From positions 1 through 26,841 of the forward strand of contig CAUZJO010000063.1 of NCBI GenBank assembly GCA_963580245.1: a DNA stretch of 26,841 nt. Reading direction: 5' to 3'. Under the pieces are notes generated by a model that ran no database searches, was not told the DNA's origin, and saw only the letters and a program-made list of their open reading frames with translations. This document shows positions 14,757 to 26,296 of the stretch, piece after piece. The translations under genes were made by a program, and so were the position numbers. Source of the stretch: CAUZJO01 sp963580245 (GTDB taxonomy: Bacteria > Sumerlaeota > Sumerlaeia > MVZB01). Each line of letters starts with the position of its first letter. The first letter of the stretch is position 1.

Positions 14757-16462
14757 CCGCGCTTCCCTTCCACGCCCCATTCCTGCGCCTGTTCCTGCGT
14801 CTCAAATGGCGGATGGCCAACAACCATCTGGCCGGCTTGCAGCGCCACAAATGGGTGCACCTGGCCACGGCCTTGTTCGTCCTGGTGACGCTGATGGCCG
14901 GCGGCACGGTGCTGTTTCACCTGGTCTTCGATTTCCTCATGGATCAGCAGCCCTTCGGCCCCCCCCTGATGGACCGCCTGATCCGCATGGTGTTGCTGGC
15001 CTTCTTCTCGATGCTGATCTTTTCCAATCTGATCATCATGCTGACCACGACCTATATCTCGAACGAGGTGGAGTTCCTGATGGCCCAGCCGGTCGCGCAC
15101 CGCCGGCTCTTCTTCGGAAAACTAGGTGAATCGGTGCTCTACAGTTCCTGGGCCTTCGTGATCCTCTCGATCCCATTCTTTATCGCCCTGGGTTTGTCGC
15201 GCCAGTTGGGTTGGTGGTTCTACCCGGTGGCGACGGTCCTGCTGACCCCCTACCTGATCATTCCGGCCGCCATAGGGGCCGCGCTGGCCCTGGTCGTCGC
15301 CGCCTACTTCCCGCCCCGGCACATGGTCCGTTTCATGATCGTCCTGGCCTTGTTGGGGATGGCGATGGCCGTGGCATTCCAGCGCATGCAGGGGATGGCG
15401 AATGTTCTGACCGGGCCCGACGGTGACGATTTCTCCAGGATGATGCGCATGATGGGCGTGGGCGACTTCCTCATGCTCCCCAGCAGCTGGCTAGGGTGGG
15501 GGCTGGTCGCGGTGGAGCGAGGGGAGTGGGGCGAGGCGGGGTTTTGGGCCCTGGCGCTGTGGATCTCCGCCGCCATGGGCCTGGTCGTTTGCGATTGGCT
15601 CTCGGGCCTCTACTATCGGGGATGGGCCAACTCACGCAGCTCGGGCTCGTCCCAACGGCGTCGCCGGGGCGGTTTTTACGGCCTGTTCGATCGGTTGCTC
15701 TTTTGGATGCCAGCCTCCACGCGCGCCATCGTGGTCAAGGACCTGTCGGTCTTCTGGCGCGACCCCTCCCAGTGGGGTCAATTGGTGATGCTCTTCGGCC
15801 TGCTGTTTATCTACGTCGTCAATTTGCGGTCGGCGGCCCAATATGGGCAGCTCAGGATCTTCGTCCCGTTCTGGCAAAGCCTGATTTCGCTGTTCAATAT
15901 TGGGGCCACCGCGTTCGTCCTTTCGATCCTAACCACCCGCTTCGTCTACCCGATGCTAAGCCTGGAGGGCCGCCAGCAATGGGTCATCGGCCTGGCGCCT
16001 GTCGCCCGCACCCGCCTGGTGTGGGTCAAGTTTCTGGTCAGCTGGATCAGCTCGGTCGGCCTGACCGCCCCGCTGGCGCTACTTTCGTGCTTCATATTGC
16101 GCGCCGATTCCATTATCACCGGCCTGGCCCTGCTCACGGTCATGGTGCTGTCGTTGGGCCTCAGCTCGCTGGCCGTGGGATTGGGGGCGTTGCTGCCCAA
16201 TTTCTCCGAGGACAATCCCTCGCGCATCGCCAACGGTCTGGGGGGGACGCTCAACGCCGTCCTCAGCCTGGTCTATATCGCCCTTACCCTTACCCTGGAG
16301 GGACCTTGGGTTTACGCCTACGTCAATGGGGGCGATGGCCTAAGGGGCTTCTCGCGCCTAATGGTCCTGGGCTCCATCCCCTTGTGGCTGGTCCTGCAAG
16401 TGGGGATGACCGTCGTCCCGATGTGGCTGGGACTGAAACGATGGCGGCGGATCGAGTTTTGA
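14753..16462 (+). CDS. ABC exporter permease
   Basis: This 569-residue integral membrane protein starts at a TTG that overlaps the stop of the ATPase gene. It has many hydrophobic segments in two blocks, split by a cytoplasmic region near residues 285-325 that contains the basic run SSQRRRRGG and then STRAIVVKDLSVFWRDPSQWGQ. The phrase KDLxxFWRDPxQW followed by membrane helices is typical of large ABC exporter permeases of the putative ABC exporter group (Pfam PF16949-like; assignment from memory). With the ATPase it should form an export pump in the inner membrane. A 14-nt palindrome GGTCGGGCCCGACC at 16464-16477 follows the stop directly and might help end the transcript. Confidence 0.88.
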   Translation: MTALPFHAPFLRLFLRLKWRMANNHLAGLQRHKWVHLATALFVLVTLMAGGTVLFHLVFDFLMDQQPFGPPLMDRLIRMVLLAFFSMLIFSNLIIMLTTTYISNEVEFLMAQPVAHRRLFFGKLGESVLYSSWAFVILSIPFFIALGLSRQLGWWFYPVATVLLTPYLIIPAAIGAALALVVAAYFPPRHMVRFMIVLALLGMAMAVAFQRMQGMANVLTGPDGDDFSRMMRMMGVGDFLMLPSSWLGWGLVAVERGEWGEAGFWALALWISAAMGLVVCDWLSGLYYRGWANSRSSGSSQRRRRGGFYGLFDRLLFWMPASTRAIVVKDLSVFWRDPSQWGQLVMLFGLLFIYVVNLRSAAQYGQLRIFVPFWQSLISLFNIGATAFVLSILTTRFVYPMLSLEGRQQWVIGLAPVARTRLVWVKFLVSWISSVGLTAPLALLSCFILRADSIITGLALLTVMVLSLGLSSLAVGLGALLPNFSEDNPSRIANGLGGTLNAVLSLVYIALTLTLEGPWVYAYVNGGDGLRGFSRLMVLGSIPLWLVLQVGMTVVPMWLGLKRWRRIEF

Positions 16463-16535
16463 GGGTCGGGCCCGACCGCTCCGGTCCCCCGCCGCGGATC
16501 GTACCTTGCATCGACCCCCCTCGCCGGTCTGAAAC

Positions 16536-16565
16536 TTGCCTCAAGTTCCCATTTTGATCTATACT
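16536..16565 (+). promoter_or_regulatory. Predicted sigma70 promoter for the TPR operon
   Basis: TTGCCT at 16536-16541 and TATACT at 16560-16565 have an 18-nt spacer. The -10 matches 5 of 6 and the -35 4 of 6. Transcription would begin near 16572, giving a leader of about 70 nt with the ribosome-binding site GAGGAAAGG close to its end. Confidence 0.5.
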
Positions 16566-16641
16566 TGTAACGCGGCGGGATCGATCCGATCCGCGAGAAC
16601 CGGGAATTCGCCGCTGAACAGCACGAGGAAAGGTGTGAACC

Positions 16642-18342
16642 ATGAATAACCGCGACGCGAGCAACCGCTTGTTCGGGACGTTTTGCGCGTTGGCCGCGCT
16701 CGCCCTGGCCGCCTCCGCTTGGGGCGACGTGGTGACCTACAAGAACGGCCGGGTGGTCAAGGGCCTCATCGATCGCTCCAACCGTGACGAAGAGACGGTC
16801 CGCATCGAAACCGCGACGACCAAGCTGACGATCCCCCGAAGCCGCATCCAGAGCGTCAAGCATGAATCGACCGCCCAGGGTTACATCCACATCGGCGCCG
16901 AGCACCGGCAACGGGGCAAGCTGCCCGAGGCGTTGCTCGCGTTCGAGCGGGCGCTGCAAGCCGAGAGCGACAACGATACGGCCCGCGCCCTGGTCGAGAG
17001 CGTCCAGTCGCAAATCTCGGCCGAGAAGAAAATGGACCGTAAAGAAGCGGTCACGCGCATCGACGATCTGGCGGATGAGGCCCGTGCGCTCATCGAGCAG
17101 GGGGACTTTGAAGAGGCCGAACAGATGCTCAAGGAGGCTAACGTCTTGGTGCCCAAAGACGATCAACGGGCAGGTCTGCAATGGCTCCTGGGCGAGCTCT
17201 ACCTGGCCTGGTCCGACGAGCGCCAGGATAAGCTGGACCGCTTGGGGGCCGAGCAGAAGCTCACGCTGGCGCTGGGGGCCGACCCGGAGAACCCCGAGGT
17301 GGTCAACCGCCTCCTGCAATTGTGGGAAGACAATCCGCAAGAGCGCGAAAACGCCGCCAACGTCTATGAAACGCTGCTCGAACGGAATCCCGAGGACAAC
17401 AATATCCGCAAGAAACTGGCCGGTCTCTATTACAAGATGGGCAACTCGGTCGACGCGGTGAACCATTACATGGCGTTGTATCAGCAAAGCGAAGAGTATC
17501 AAGGCACGGAGCTGGAGGGACGACTGATTGAAATGCTTGAGCGGTTGCACAAGCGTTACGCGGCGGACAAGAACTACGAAGAGGCGAAGAAGACCTATCA
17601 CCTGCTGGCCACCATCGATATCGAAGCCGATCCCTTGGGTTACCTTCGTTACGATTATCTCATGCACTCTTCCAAGCTGGCCCCCGACGATTACGAGGGA
17701 TACCTCAAGCTCGCGCAGTTCGCCGAACAATGCGGCATGGACGTGGAGGCGTTGAAGCATTACAACCTGTTGCTGCAAGTCGAATCAATCAGAGGCCGAG
17801 CGCAGGCGGCGATCAACCGCTATGCGGCGGGCGCGTACGACCTGGCCAGTATGTTCTTTGAGCGGCAGAACTACACCATGGCGCAGACGGTCGCCCAAAG
17901 GATCAAGAATGAGTACCCCGACTCGCGCGAGGTGCTCGAAAAAGTCGCCGAATTATTGGGCAGGGCCCAGGCCCAAGTGGCGAAGAGCATGCAACAACAG
18001 TCCCAGCTTTCCGAAAGGTACGTGCAGTGGGGGGACGAATATTACGGTCAGGCCCAGTTCCACTTCCAGAACCTGTTCTCGACCGAAAGAAAACAAAACG
18101 CGCTGCTGGGCAGCGATAAGTCTGAAGCCAAGCAGTATTACTCGCTGGCGCGCAATTCCTATCAGAAGGCCATGGAACTGAACCCGGCCCTGGGGAGGGA
18201 TTCCACTTCGCCGGTCAACGTGCGCCTGCGTGAATGCAATGCCCGGCTCGCCAGACTCGGCCGCGGCGCGGGGCGCGGACTGGACAACTTCGGTCGCCCG
18301 ATCAACACCCCCCAGAGCAGCATTCGCTCCTTCGGTCGCTAA
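16642..18342 (+). CDS. Secreted TPR-repeat protein
   Basis: This encodes 566 residues with an N-terminal signal peptide (about residues 1-26, hydrophobic core ALAALALAASA). A short beta-rich domain follows (about 28-75), reading DVVTYKNGRVVKGLIDRS and later TTKLTIPRSRIQSVKHES, a KNG...GxI...IP..I pattern common in planctomycete-type exported proteins. The rest is helical with tetratricopeptide-like repeats, clear in HIGAEHRQRGKLPEALLAFERAL, ALIEQGDFEEAEQMLKEA and KLAGLYYKMGNSVDAVNHY. The C-terminus is Arg/Gly/Ser-rich. TPRs suggest a scaffold for a periplasmic or envelope complex. A strong GAGGAAAGG precedes the ATG. A membrane-anchored partner gene follows after 5 nt. Confidence 0.85.
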   Translation: MNNRDASNRLFGTFCALAALALAASAWGDVVTYKNGRVVKGLIDRSNRDEETVRIETATTKLTIPRSRIQSVKHESTAQGYIHIGAEHRQRGKLPEALLAFERALQAESDNDTARALVESVQSQISAEKKMDRKEAVTRIDDLADEARALIEQGDFEEAEQMLKEANVLVPKDDQRAGLQWLLGELYLAWSDERQDKLDRLGAEQKLTLALGADPENPEVVNRLLQLWEDNPQERENAANVYETLLERNPEDNNIRKKLAGLYYKMGNSVDAVNHYMALYQQSEEYQGTELEGRLIEMLERLHKRYAADKNYEEAKKTYHLLATIDIEADPLGYLRYDYLMHSSKLAPDDYEGYLKLAQFAEQCGMDVEALKHYNLLLQVESIRGRAQAAINRYAAGAYDLASMFFERQNYTMAQTVAQRIKNEYPDSREVLEKVAELLGRAQAQVAKSMQQQSQLSERYVQWGDEYYGQAQFHFQNLFSTERKQNALLGSDKSEAKQYYSLARNSYQKAMELNPALGRDSTSPVNVRLRECNARLARLGRGAGRGLDNFGRPINTPQSSIRSFGR

Positions 18343-18347
18343 AGACG

Positions 18348-19019
18348 ATGACAAGCCGGGTCGCTAGAGCTGGTTTTATCGGAGTCGCGCTGGTGGTGGC
18401 GGGACTGGCGCTCGGTGCCGATCTGCTGCGCACGGTCGGCCGCTGGCACGGGGCGCGGGCCCGCCGTCACCTTTACGCCGAGCGGCACGAAAATGCCCTC
18501 CACGCCGCCACCTGGGCGTCGCGGTTCGATCCCTACGGGATTGAGGCCAATTATTCGGGCCTGGTCGCCCTTAAGCGGCTTGGTCGCTGGGCCGAGTTGG
18601 CCGAGCGGGCCCGTCACTTGGCGCGCTGGCATCCCGAAGGCGCCCCCATCATGCGCCTGCTCGGCGAGGCGGCCTGGCGGCTGGGGAGTCACGAAGAGGC
18701 CGCCGAGGCACTTTGGGCTTCCTTCTGGCGTGAGCCGGCTCCCCCCTCCAGCCCCGGTCAACTCTGGCGCATGACGATGCTGGCCGGCGAGAAGGCTTGG
18801 GGTCCGGCCGACCGCCGCGTCCTGGCTGCGGCGCTACGGACGCTGACGACGATGCCACGCGACGAGAGGATCAGCGAAGCCGACCGTCAGGCGGCCCGAA
18901 GGCAGGCCGCCGAAATCCTCGAACGCGCGGGCGCGCCGTTGAGTTCGCTTGAAATCCTAAGCCGAGTGCCGCCTCGGAGTGACACATCGGACCCAACTGA
19001 GTATGAAAACGGAGGGTGA
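18348..19019 (+). CDS. Membrane-anchored TPR-like protein
   Basis: This 223-residue protein begins 5 nt after the stop of the TPR gene and lacks its own clear ribosome-binding site, so it is probably coupled to it. Residues about 8-27 form one membrane anchor (AGFIGVALVVAGLALGADL). The remainder is Arg/Ala-rich helical sequence with repeat-like pieces: LYAERHENALHAATWASRFDP, LVALKRLGRWAELAERARHLARWHP and LLGEAAWRLGSHEEAAEALWASF. Their spacing and small-residue pattern fit degenerate TPRs. Expected topology is one helix with the bulk in the periplasm. The name and function are unknown; the operon suggests it works with the secreted TPR protein. Confidence 0.75.
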   Translation: MTSRVARAGFIGVALVVAGLALGADLLRTVGRWHGARARRHLYAERHENALHAATWASRFDPYGIEANYSGLVALKRLGRWAELAERARHLARWHPEGAPIMRLLGEAAWRLGSHEEAAEALWASFWREPAPPSSPGQLWRMTMLAGEKAWGPADRRVLAAALRTLTTMPRDERISEADRQAARRQAAEILERAGAPLSSLEILSRVPPRSDTSDPTEYENGG

Positions 19020-19027
19020 TGGTTCGC

Positions 19028-19058
19028 GGGGGGAGCCGGCTGCGGGCTTTCACCCCCC
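19028..19058. terminator. GC-rich dyad between convergent genes
   Basis: GGGGGG at 19028-19033 and CCCCCC at 19053-19058 flank an inner AGCC/GGCT stem. The dyad lies in the 60-nt gap between the convergent TPR-like gene and rpmB, where a shared terminator would be expected. No T-tract follows on either strand. Confidence 0.3.
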
Positions 19059-19079
19059 AATCACGACGAACGAGGGGAA

Positions 19080-19298
19080 TCAAGCCGCAGGGGTGGAAGC
19101 GGTCCCACGCAAGGCCTTCGTCACGCGATTGCTTCGGATACATTGGACGCAAACCCGCACCGATTGCACCTGCCCCTGCCAGTGGATGCGCACCCTTTGC
19201 AGGTTGGGTAGCCATCGCCGCTTGGTCTTATTGTGGGCATGACTGACGCTATTGCCCACGCGAGGGCCCTTGCCGCACACAACACACTTTGCCGCCAT
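19080..19298 (-). CDS. rpmB: 50S ribosomal protein L28
   Basis: This 72-residue protein is ribosomal protein L28 (bL28), a component of the large ribosomal subunit. It opens with MAAKCVVCGKGPRVGNSVSHAHNK (key pieces CVVCGKGP and GNSVSHAHNKTKRRW), then PNLQRVRI and the late VRVCVQCIRSNRVTK. Both Cys pairs (residues 5/8 and a later CVQC) are kept, so this is the zinc-binding form. The ATG at 19298-19296 has AAGGA just upstream. A short tail ending ASTPAA extends past the conserved core. It is monocistronic here and convergent with the upstream TPR-like gene. Confidence 0.93.
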   Translation of the reverse strand: MAAKCVVCGKGPRVGNSVSHAHNKTKRRWLPNLQRVRIHWQGQVQSVRVCVQCIRSNRVTKALRGTASTPAA

Positions 19299-20097
19299 TC
19301 GTTTAAATCCTTACCTACTTACTGATTGGCTGGTCTCACCGGCTGTCCGCCCCTGGCACCAGTCCTCCACAAGATTCACGACCGGGTGGGACAGACATAG
19401 GGACGGGTAATTTACCCGACCCCGGGTTCGCCGTCAAATGAATAACACCCACCTCCGGCGGGCAGGGGGCGGGCATCCCAGATATCCATGCCCCGGCACC
19501 CCTCGATCAGCCACGGTTCAGTCCATTTTCCGCGAGTTTGGCGCTGTCCTCCCGCGTCTGCGTCCGGGGCTTTTGATCCCTGCCGCGCCTCAAACCAGAG
19601 GGGACATAAAAGGGGGTGCCCAGGATCCCAAAATCAGAACGGATCCTTGCGCCCTCTCCTTTGTGAATTTCAAGACCTTCAAACGACCGCCAGGACGCCT
19701 CTCGTCACTGCCGGCCAAGAACATGCGAAATACCTTGCCGCACCGTTATAGATCATTGGGATCAATGAAGTTATAGATGCACCCGGAACGGACTTTTACT
19801 TGACAGGGGATGGCTGAGAGGTTAATATTGACCTGAAATTGGCGGCGGCGGCCTGGGCGTGGAAGGGCTTTGGCACTGAGAATGCCCCAAATTTCGCTCA
19901 AAATGGCCCCAGGCGCGGTTTTCTGGCCGTGCCTTGACAAGTTTAGCACCGAATCCGTCGCCAGGTTCGGATTTCCTACTCTCCGCCCCACGCGGCGACC
20001 TCCCCTCGGGGAGGGTCAAATCTGAACATCCGCGGCCCCAGTATTCACACGAATCCAGGGCGGTCCATACCCACTCCCCCGGTAGAAAGCAAACCCG
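19299..20097. other. Gene-free region upstream of gyrB
   Basis: I see no convincing gene in these 800 nt. The stretch holds a 15-nt dyad at 19404-19418 (CGGGTAA, T, TTACCCG), possible upstream sequence for rpmB on the minus strand, the strong promoter at 19800-19828, and the gyrB leader. Within the leader CCTCCC at 19999-20004 and GGGAGG at 20009-20014 form a 6-bp stem with a CTCG loop. Open frames here have no recognisable features. The part 19440-19760 may be decayed coding or repeat DNA. Confidence 0.5.
19800..19828 (+). promoter_or_regulatory. Near-consensus sigma70 promoter upstream of gyrB
   Basis: A perfect TTGACA at 19800-19805 and TAATAT at 19823-19828 are separated by exactly 17 nt. 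This is the best promoter match in the window. Transcription would begin near 19835, leaving a leader of about 260 nt before gyrB, long enough for a structured regulatory element or a small RNA. There is no other gene between the promoter and gyrB on this strand. Confidence 0.65.
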
Positions 20098-22671
20098 ATG
20101 AGCAGCTCAACTTCTAGTGATCAGGAGCCGGCCAAGACCAAGATTCGGTCCTACACCGCCAAGGACATCCAGGTCCTCGAGGGCCGCGAAGCTGTTCGCA
20201 AGCGCCCGGCGATGTACATCAGCAACACCGGGTCGCTCGGCCTGCATCATCTGGTCTACGAGGTCATCGACAACTCGATTGATGAGGCCATGGGGGGTAA
20301 CTGTAACAATATCGAGGTGAGCATCCACTACGACAATTCGGTTTCGATCGGCGACAACGGCCGTGGCATCCCCGTCGAGCCTCATCCCTCCAAGCGGGGC
20401 AAATCCACGGTCGAAGTGGTCATGACGATGTTGCATGCGGGCGGGAAATTCGACAACGAAGCTTATCAATACTCGGCTGGCCTGCACGGGGTCGGCGTTT
20501 CGGTCGTGAACTTTCTGTCCGATTGGCTCGAGGTCGAGATCAAGCGCGGCGGGAATATCCACTTCATACGATTCGAAAAGGGGATCACCAAACAGCCGCT
20601 GACCCAGATCGGCTCCTCCAAGAAGACCGGCACGCGCGTGCGTTTTCGGCCCGATACCGACATCTTTGAATCGATCGAGTTCAATTACGATACCCTGGCC
20701 GTGCGCTTCCGCGAGGTGGCCTTCCTCAACGCCGGCGTTACCATCTCGCTCAACGACGAACGCACCGGCAAGGAGAACACGTGGAACTTCAAGGGTGGGA
20801 TCGTCGAGTTCGTGCGGCTGCTCAACGAGAACAAGAAGCCGATCTACCCCAAGCCGATTCACTTTCAGCGCGTCCGCCAGTTCGATCGCGTCGATCGCGA
20901 GACGGGCGAGACCAAGAAGGAGGCGATGGAACTGGAGATCGCCCTTCAATACAACGACGGCTATGACGAAAACGTCATGACGTTCGCCAACAACATCAAC
21001 ACGCGTGACGGCGGCTCGCATCTCTCCGGTTTCCGCAAGGCGCTGACCCGCACGATTAACGACTACTCCAACCGCAACAACCTGACCAAGAAGCTCAAGG
21101 GCACCCTGACCGGCGACGACATGCGCGAGGGGTTAACGTCGATCATCTCGGTCAAGATATCCAATCCCCAGTTCGAGGGTCAGAACAAGGGCCGGCTGCT
21201 CAATCCGGAGGTGGCCGGCTGGTGCGAGCAGATGGTCAACGAGTCGCTCGCCGACTTCCTCGAGGAGAACCCGGCGATCGCCAAGCGCATCGTGAACAAG
21301 GTGATCATGGCGGCCGAAGCGCGCTTGGCCGCCCGCAAGGCGCGCGAGATCGTGCGCAAATCGGCCATGGACATCACCGCCCTGCCCGGCAAGCTGGCCG
21401 ATTGTTCCGAACGCGACCCCAGCCTGTGCGAGCTGTACCTGGTCGAGGGCGACTCGGCCGGCGGCAGCGCCAAGCAGGGGCGCGAGCGGCATTTCCAGGC
21501 GATCCTGCCCCTGCGCGGCAAGATCATCAACGTGGAGAAAGCCCGTCTGGACCGCATCCTCTCCAACAACGAGATCCGCACGATGGTCACCGCGCTGGGA
21601 ACGGGCATCGGCCAGGAAAACTTCGATATCGAAAAGCTGCGCTATCACAAAATCATCATCATGACCGACGCCGACGTGGATGGGGCGCATATCCGGACGC
21701 TGCTGCTCACGTTTTTCTTCCGTCAGATGCGTGAACTCGTCACCGGGGGGTTCATGTACATTGCCCAGCCGCCGCTCTTCCGCATCAAGAAGGGGAAGAA
21801 GGAGCAATACATGGACAATGAGGAGCAGCGTGATCGATACCTATTGGACCTGGCCATCGATGAAACGCTGGTGGAGTATCGCACGCGCGAGAACGGCGCC
21901 GACCCGATTGTGATCAACAAGACCCCGTTGCGCTTGCTGCTCGAAGACGTCATCGAGCTCGACGGTTTGGCCACGGTCCTACAGCGCAAGGGCCTGCCAC
22001 TGACCGAATTGATCGATCAACGCGCCGACGGGGGTCGATTTCCGCGTTTCATGGTCACCCTTCGCGACGAAACGCCGCATTACGCCTATAGCGAGAATGA
22101 ACTGGCGCGTCTGATGGAAGAACTCGACAAACAGAGCAACGGGTCGCACGAAGAAGAAGCGGGGTCCGAGCAGCCCGATATGTTCGACCGGGCCGACGCC
22201 GAGGAGGCCCCGCCCAAGCCCAAACACGACATCGTCGAGCTGCCCGAGGCCGAGGCGGTCGAGGCGATCGTGGGCCGCGTCGAGAAACTGGGCCTGCCGG
22301 TCTCGCTCATTATCCCCCAAGAGTTTGAGATCGATCCGGCCAATCCCTTCGACGAATATCACCCCTTCCAGGTCTACGACGGTCAGAAACGCGCGCTGGG
22401 GGCCGACTCGCTGCCTCAACTGCTGGACCGCGTGCGCGATATCGGCTCCAAGGGCGTCATTATCCAGCGTTACAAAGGCCTGGGCGAGATGAACGCGTCT
22501 CAATTGTGGGAAACCACCATGGACCCGGCCTCGCGTCGGCTTTTGCAGGTCAAGCTGGAGGATGTCGTGGAGGCTGATCGCATTTTCACGATCCTCATGG
22601 GCGACGAAGTCGACCCCCGCCGCCGATTCATCCAGCAAAACGCGCCGGAAGTACGGAATTTGGACGTGTAA
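20098..22671 (+). CDS. gyrB: DNA gyrase subunit B
   Basis: This is the ATPase subunit of DNA gyrase, 857 residues, which with GyrA introduces negative supercoils. The GHKL ATPase domain has EVIDNSIDEAMGG with the catalytic Glu/Asn box, DNGRGIP, and GLHGVGVSVVN. The transducer contains the Lys-bearing loop near GQNKGRLLNPEV. The TOPRIM domain has YLVEGDSAGGSAKQGR (about residue 450), PLRGKIINVEKA and IMTDADVDGAHIRTLLLTFFFR (about 520, metal-binding acidic triad). The C-terminus has RYKGLGEMNASQLWETTMDP. It is longer than the 630-650-residue form; about 190 extra residues between TOPRIM and tail include an acidic piece near 680-712. No strong ribosome-binding site is visible before the ATG. Confidence 0.98.
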   Translation: MSSSTSSDQEPAKTKIRSYTAKDIQVLEGREAVRKRPAMYISNTGSLGLHHLVYEVIDNSIDEAMGGNCNNIEVSIHYDNSVSIGDNGRGIPVEPHPSKRGKSTVEVVMTMLHAGGKFDNEAYQYSAGLHGVGVSVVNFLSDWLEVEIKRGGNIHFIRFEKGITKQPLTQIGSSKKTGTRVRFRPDTDIFESIEFNYDTLAVRFREVAFLNAGVTISLNDERTGKENTWNFKGGIVEFVRLLNENKKPIYPKPIHFQRVRQFDRVDRETGETKKEAMELEIALQYNDGYDENVMTFANNINTRDGGSHLSGFRKALTRTINDYSNRNNLTKKLKGTLTGDDMREGLTSIISVKISNPQFEGQNKGRLLNPEVAGWCEQMVNESLADFLEENPAIAKRIVNKVIMAAEARLAARKAREIVRKSAMDITALPGKLADCSERDPSLCELYLVEGDSAGGSAKQGRERHFQAILPLRGKIINVEKARLDRILSNNEIRTMVTALGTGIGQENFDIEKLRYHKIIIMTDADVDGAHIRTLLLTFFFRQMRELVTGGFMYIAQPPLFRIKKGKKEQYMDNEEQRDRYLLDLAIDETLVEYRTRENGADPIVINKTPLRLLLEDVIELDGLATVLQRKGLPLTELIDQRADGGRFPRFMVTLRDETPHYAYSENELARLMEELDKQSNGSHEEEAGSEQPDMFDRADAEEAPPKPKHDIVELPEAEAVEAIVGRVEKLGLPVSLIIPQEFEIDPANPFDEYHPFQVYDGQKRALGADSLPQLLDRVRDIGSKGVIIQRYKGLGEMNASQLWETTMDPASRRLLQVKLEDVVEADRIFTILMGDEVDPRRRFIQQNAPEVRNLDV

Positions 22672-22691
22672 GGCGAAAAGAAAGAATGGAA

Positions 22692-22852
22692 GCTGATTTT
22701 ACGGATTTGACGGATTTACGCGGATAAAGACATATTCTTTCGCTTTTTTATTTGAAGGGCCGTGAAGTTGCTCTGTGATATGCGAGTGAAGCCTTCTCCG
22801 ACTAGGTTCTTCCAAAGGATCAGTGTAAATCCGTCAAATCCGTAAAATCAGC
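22692..22852. repeat. Inverted-repeat element between gyrB and gyrA
   Basis: The arms 22692-22719 and 22825-22852 are perfect 28-nt reverse complements, beginning GCTGATTTTACGGATTTGAC on the left. They enclose a 105-nt AT-richer loop without coding content. Each arm contains short tandem units of the type ACGGATTT(G/A). The whole could fold into one long hairpin in the gyrB-gyrA transcript. Its form suits a MITE-like or REP-type element inserted in the operon spacer. No flanking target duplication is evident. Confidence 0.85.
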
Positions 22853-22903
22853 GTCCCATTTATCTTATCAATTTCCCCCCAACCCTGAAGGAACAGGTAA
22901 CCC

Positions 22904-25416
<2,513 letters not shown>

Positions 25417-25417
<1 letters not shown>

Positions 25418-25432
25418 CCGTCCCCCGACGGC
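25417..25432 (+). terminator. Hairpin at the gyrA stop
   Basis: GCCGTC at 25417-25422 and GACGGC at 25427-25432 form a perfect 6-bp stem with a CCCC loop that begins at the last base of the stop codon. No immediate T-tract follows; a TTTTT run is 25 nt further on. It may aid transcript termination after gyrA. Confidence 0.35.
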
Positions 25433-25475
25433 AAGAAGCGGCCGAGAGCCAGTCCACTTTTTAACTTTCATAAGT

Positions 25476-26286
25476 ATGCGGTGCCCGAACAAGAAACGCG
25501 CATCAGCAGTAAACAAGGCATTGGCCTCAGAGCGGGATAGATTGGCCGGAATGATTCGGCGTGCAGCAGAGAGGGGCGAATGGTTGCCAGACATTATACT
25601 ACGTTCATTGCTACTTCTAATGCACTGTGCGAACGTGGTCATGCTGGAAAGCCGAAATGATGTATGGCCATATGAATATATGGCATTTTCGCGCCGAATC
25701 GGCGAGCTCTGGGAGCCTTTTATTACAGTTTGCTTTGACCACCCAATCTGAAAGGATGTCAAGCTATTTGCTCCACCTATGTTTTCAGATATCAAATAAA
25801 GACTAACCTATAAAGTTCGTGATTTCATAGAGAATCTCGCTATAGATCGAGAATCCAAGCATTCGCTATGTAAGGTGCTACGATCAGGCATGGCAGTTGG
25901 TAAGTTCTGGCGAAATCGAATTAGAATTAGATCTGCATTTCCGGATTGGGGAAAGGCGATACGTAATTGATTGTAAGAGCGGATTTGGTTCAAACGAAAA
26001 GGGAGATACTAATCGCCTGCTGTTAGTTGCGAGTATCTACAAGAATATCGAGCCCGAGGATTATCGATGTTTTCTGCTGCTCCGATCAGCAGAGGTTGAG
26101 AGTAACCATTATCTTCAGACACTAAAGAACTCCGGGCTTTGGGAGGTGTATTGTGGAGAGGAAACATACCCAAACGTACTCGAATATTCTGGGTTCGATG
26201 TGGGGTTGTGGATAATGGGGCAGGTAAGATGGGAAGATGATCTGTCCGCCGACTTTTCACCCACTTGGAAGCGAATAACTTATTGA
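25476..26286 (+). pseudogene. Decayed Type II restriction endonuclease gene
   Basis: The two frames here join into one protein of about 270 residues, interrupted by TGA at 25749-25751, TAA at 25797-25799, and a frameshift near 25875-25882. The first piece starts at ATG 25476 (MRCPNKKRASAVNKAL) and reads through to GELWEPFITVCFDHP. Past the stops the same frame reads KDVKLFAPPMFSDIK and VRDFIENLAID. After the shift it reads YDQAWQLVSSGEIELELDLHF, then YVIDCKSGFGSNEKGDTNRLL, ending TWKRITY. ELELD, 13 residues before IDCK, is a PD-(D/E)xK nuclease core, and the KSGFGSNEKG context is what I associate with Type II endonucleases. A methyltransferase gene follows after 10 nt. The three lesions mean no active nuclease. 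Base composition is markedly more AT-rich than the rest. Confidence 0.7.
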
Positions 26287-26296
26287 AGTATCTGGC

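Noticed and set aside
22720..22824. Coding sequence or tRNA in the loop of the gyrB-gyrA inverted repeat
   Set aside because: No open frame of meaningful length and no cloverleaf features were found.
25749..25799. Stop-codon recoding in the endonuclease gene
   Set aside because: One stop is TGA and the other TAA, a frameshift follows soon after, and no recoding element is visible; simple decay explains all three.
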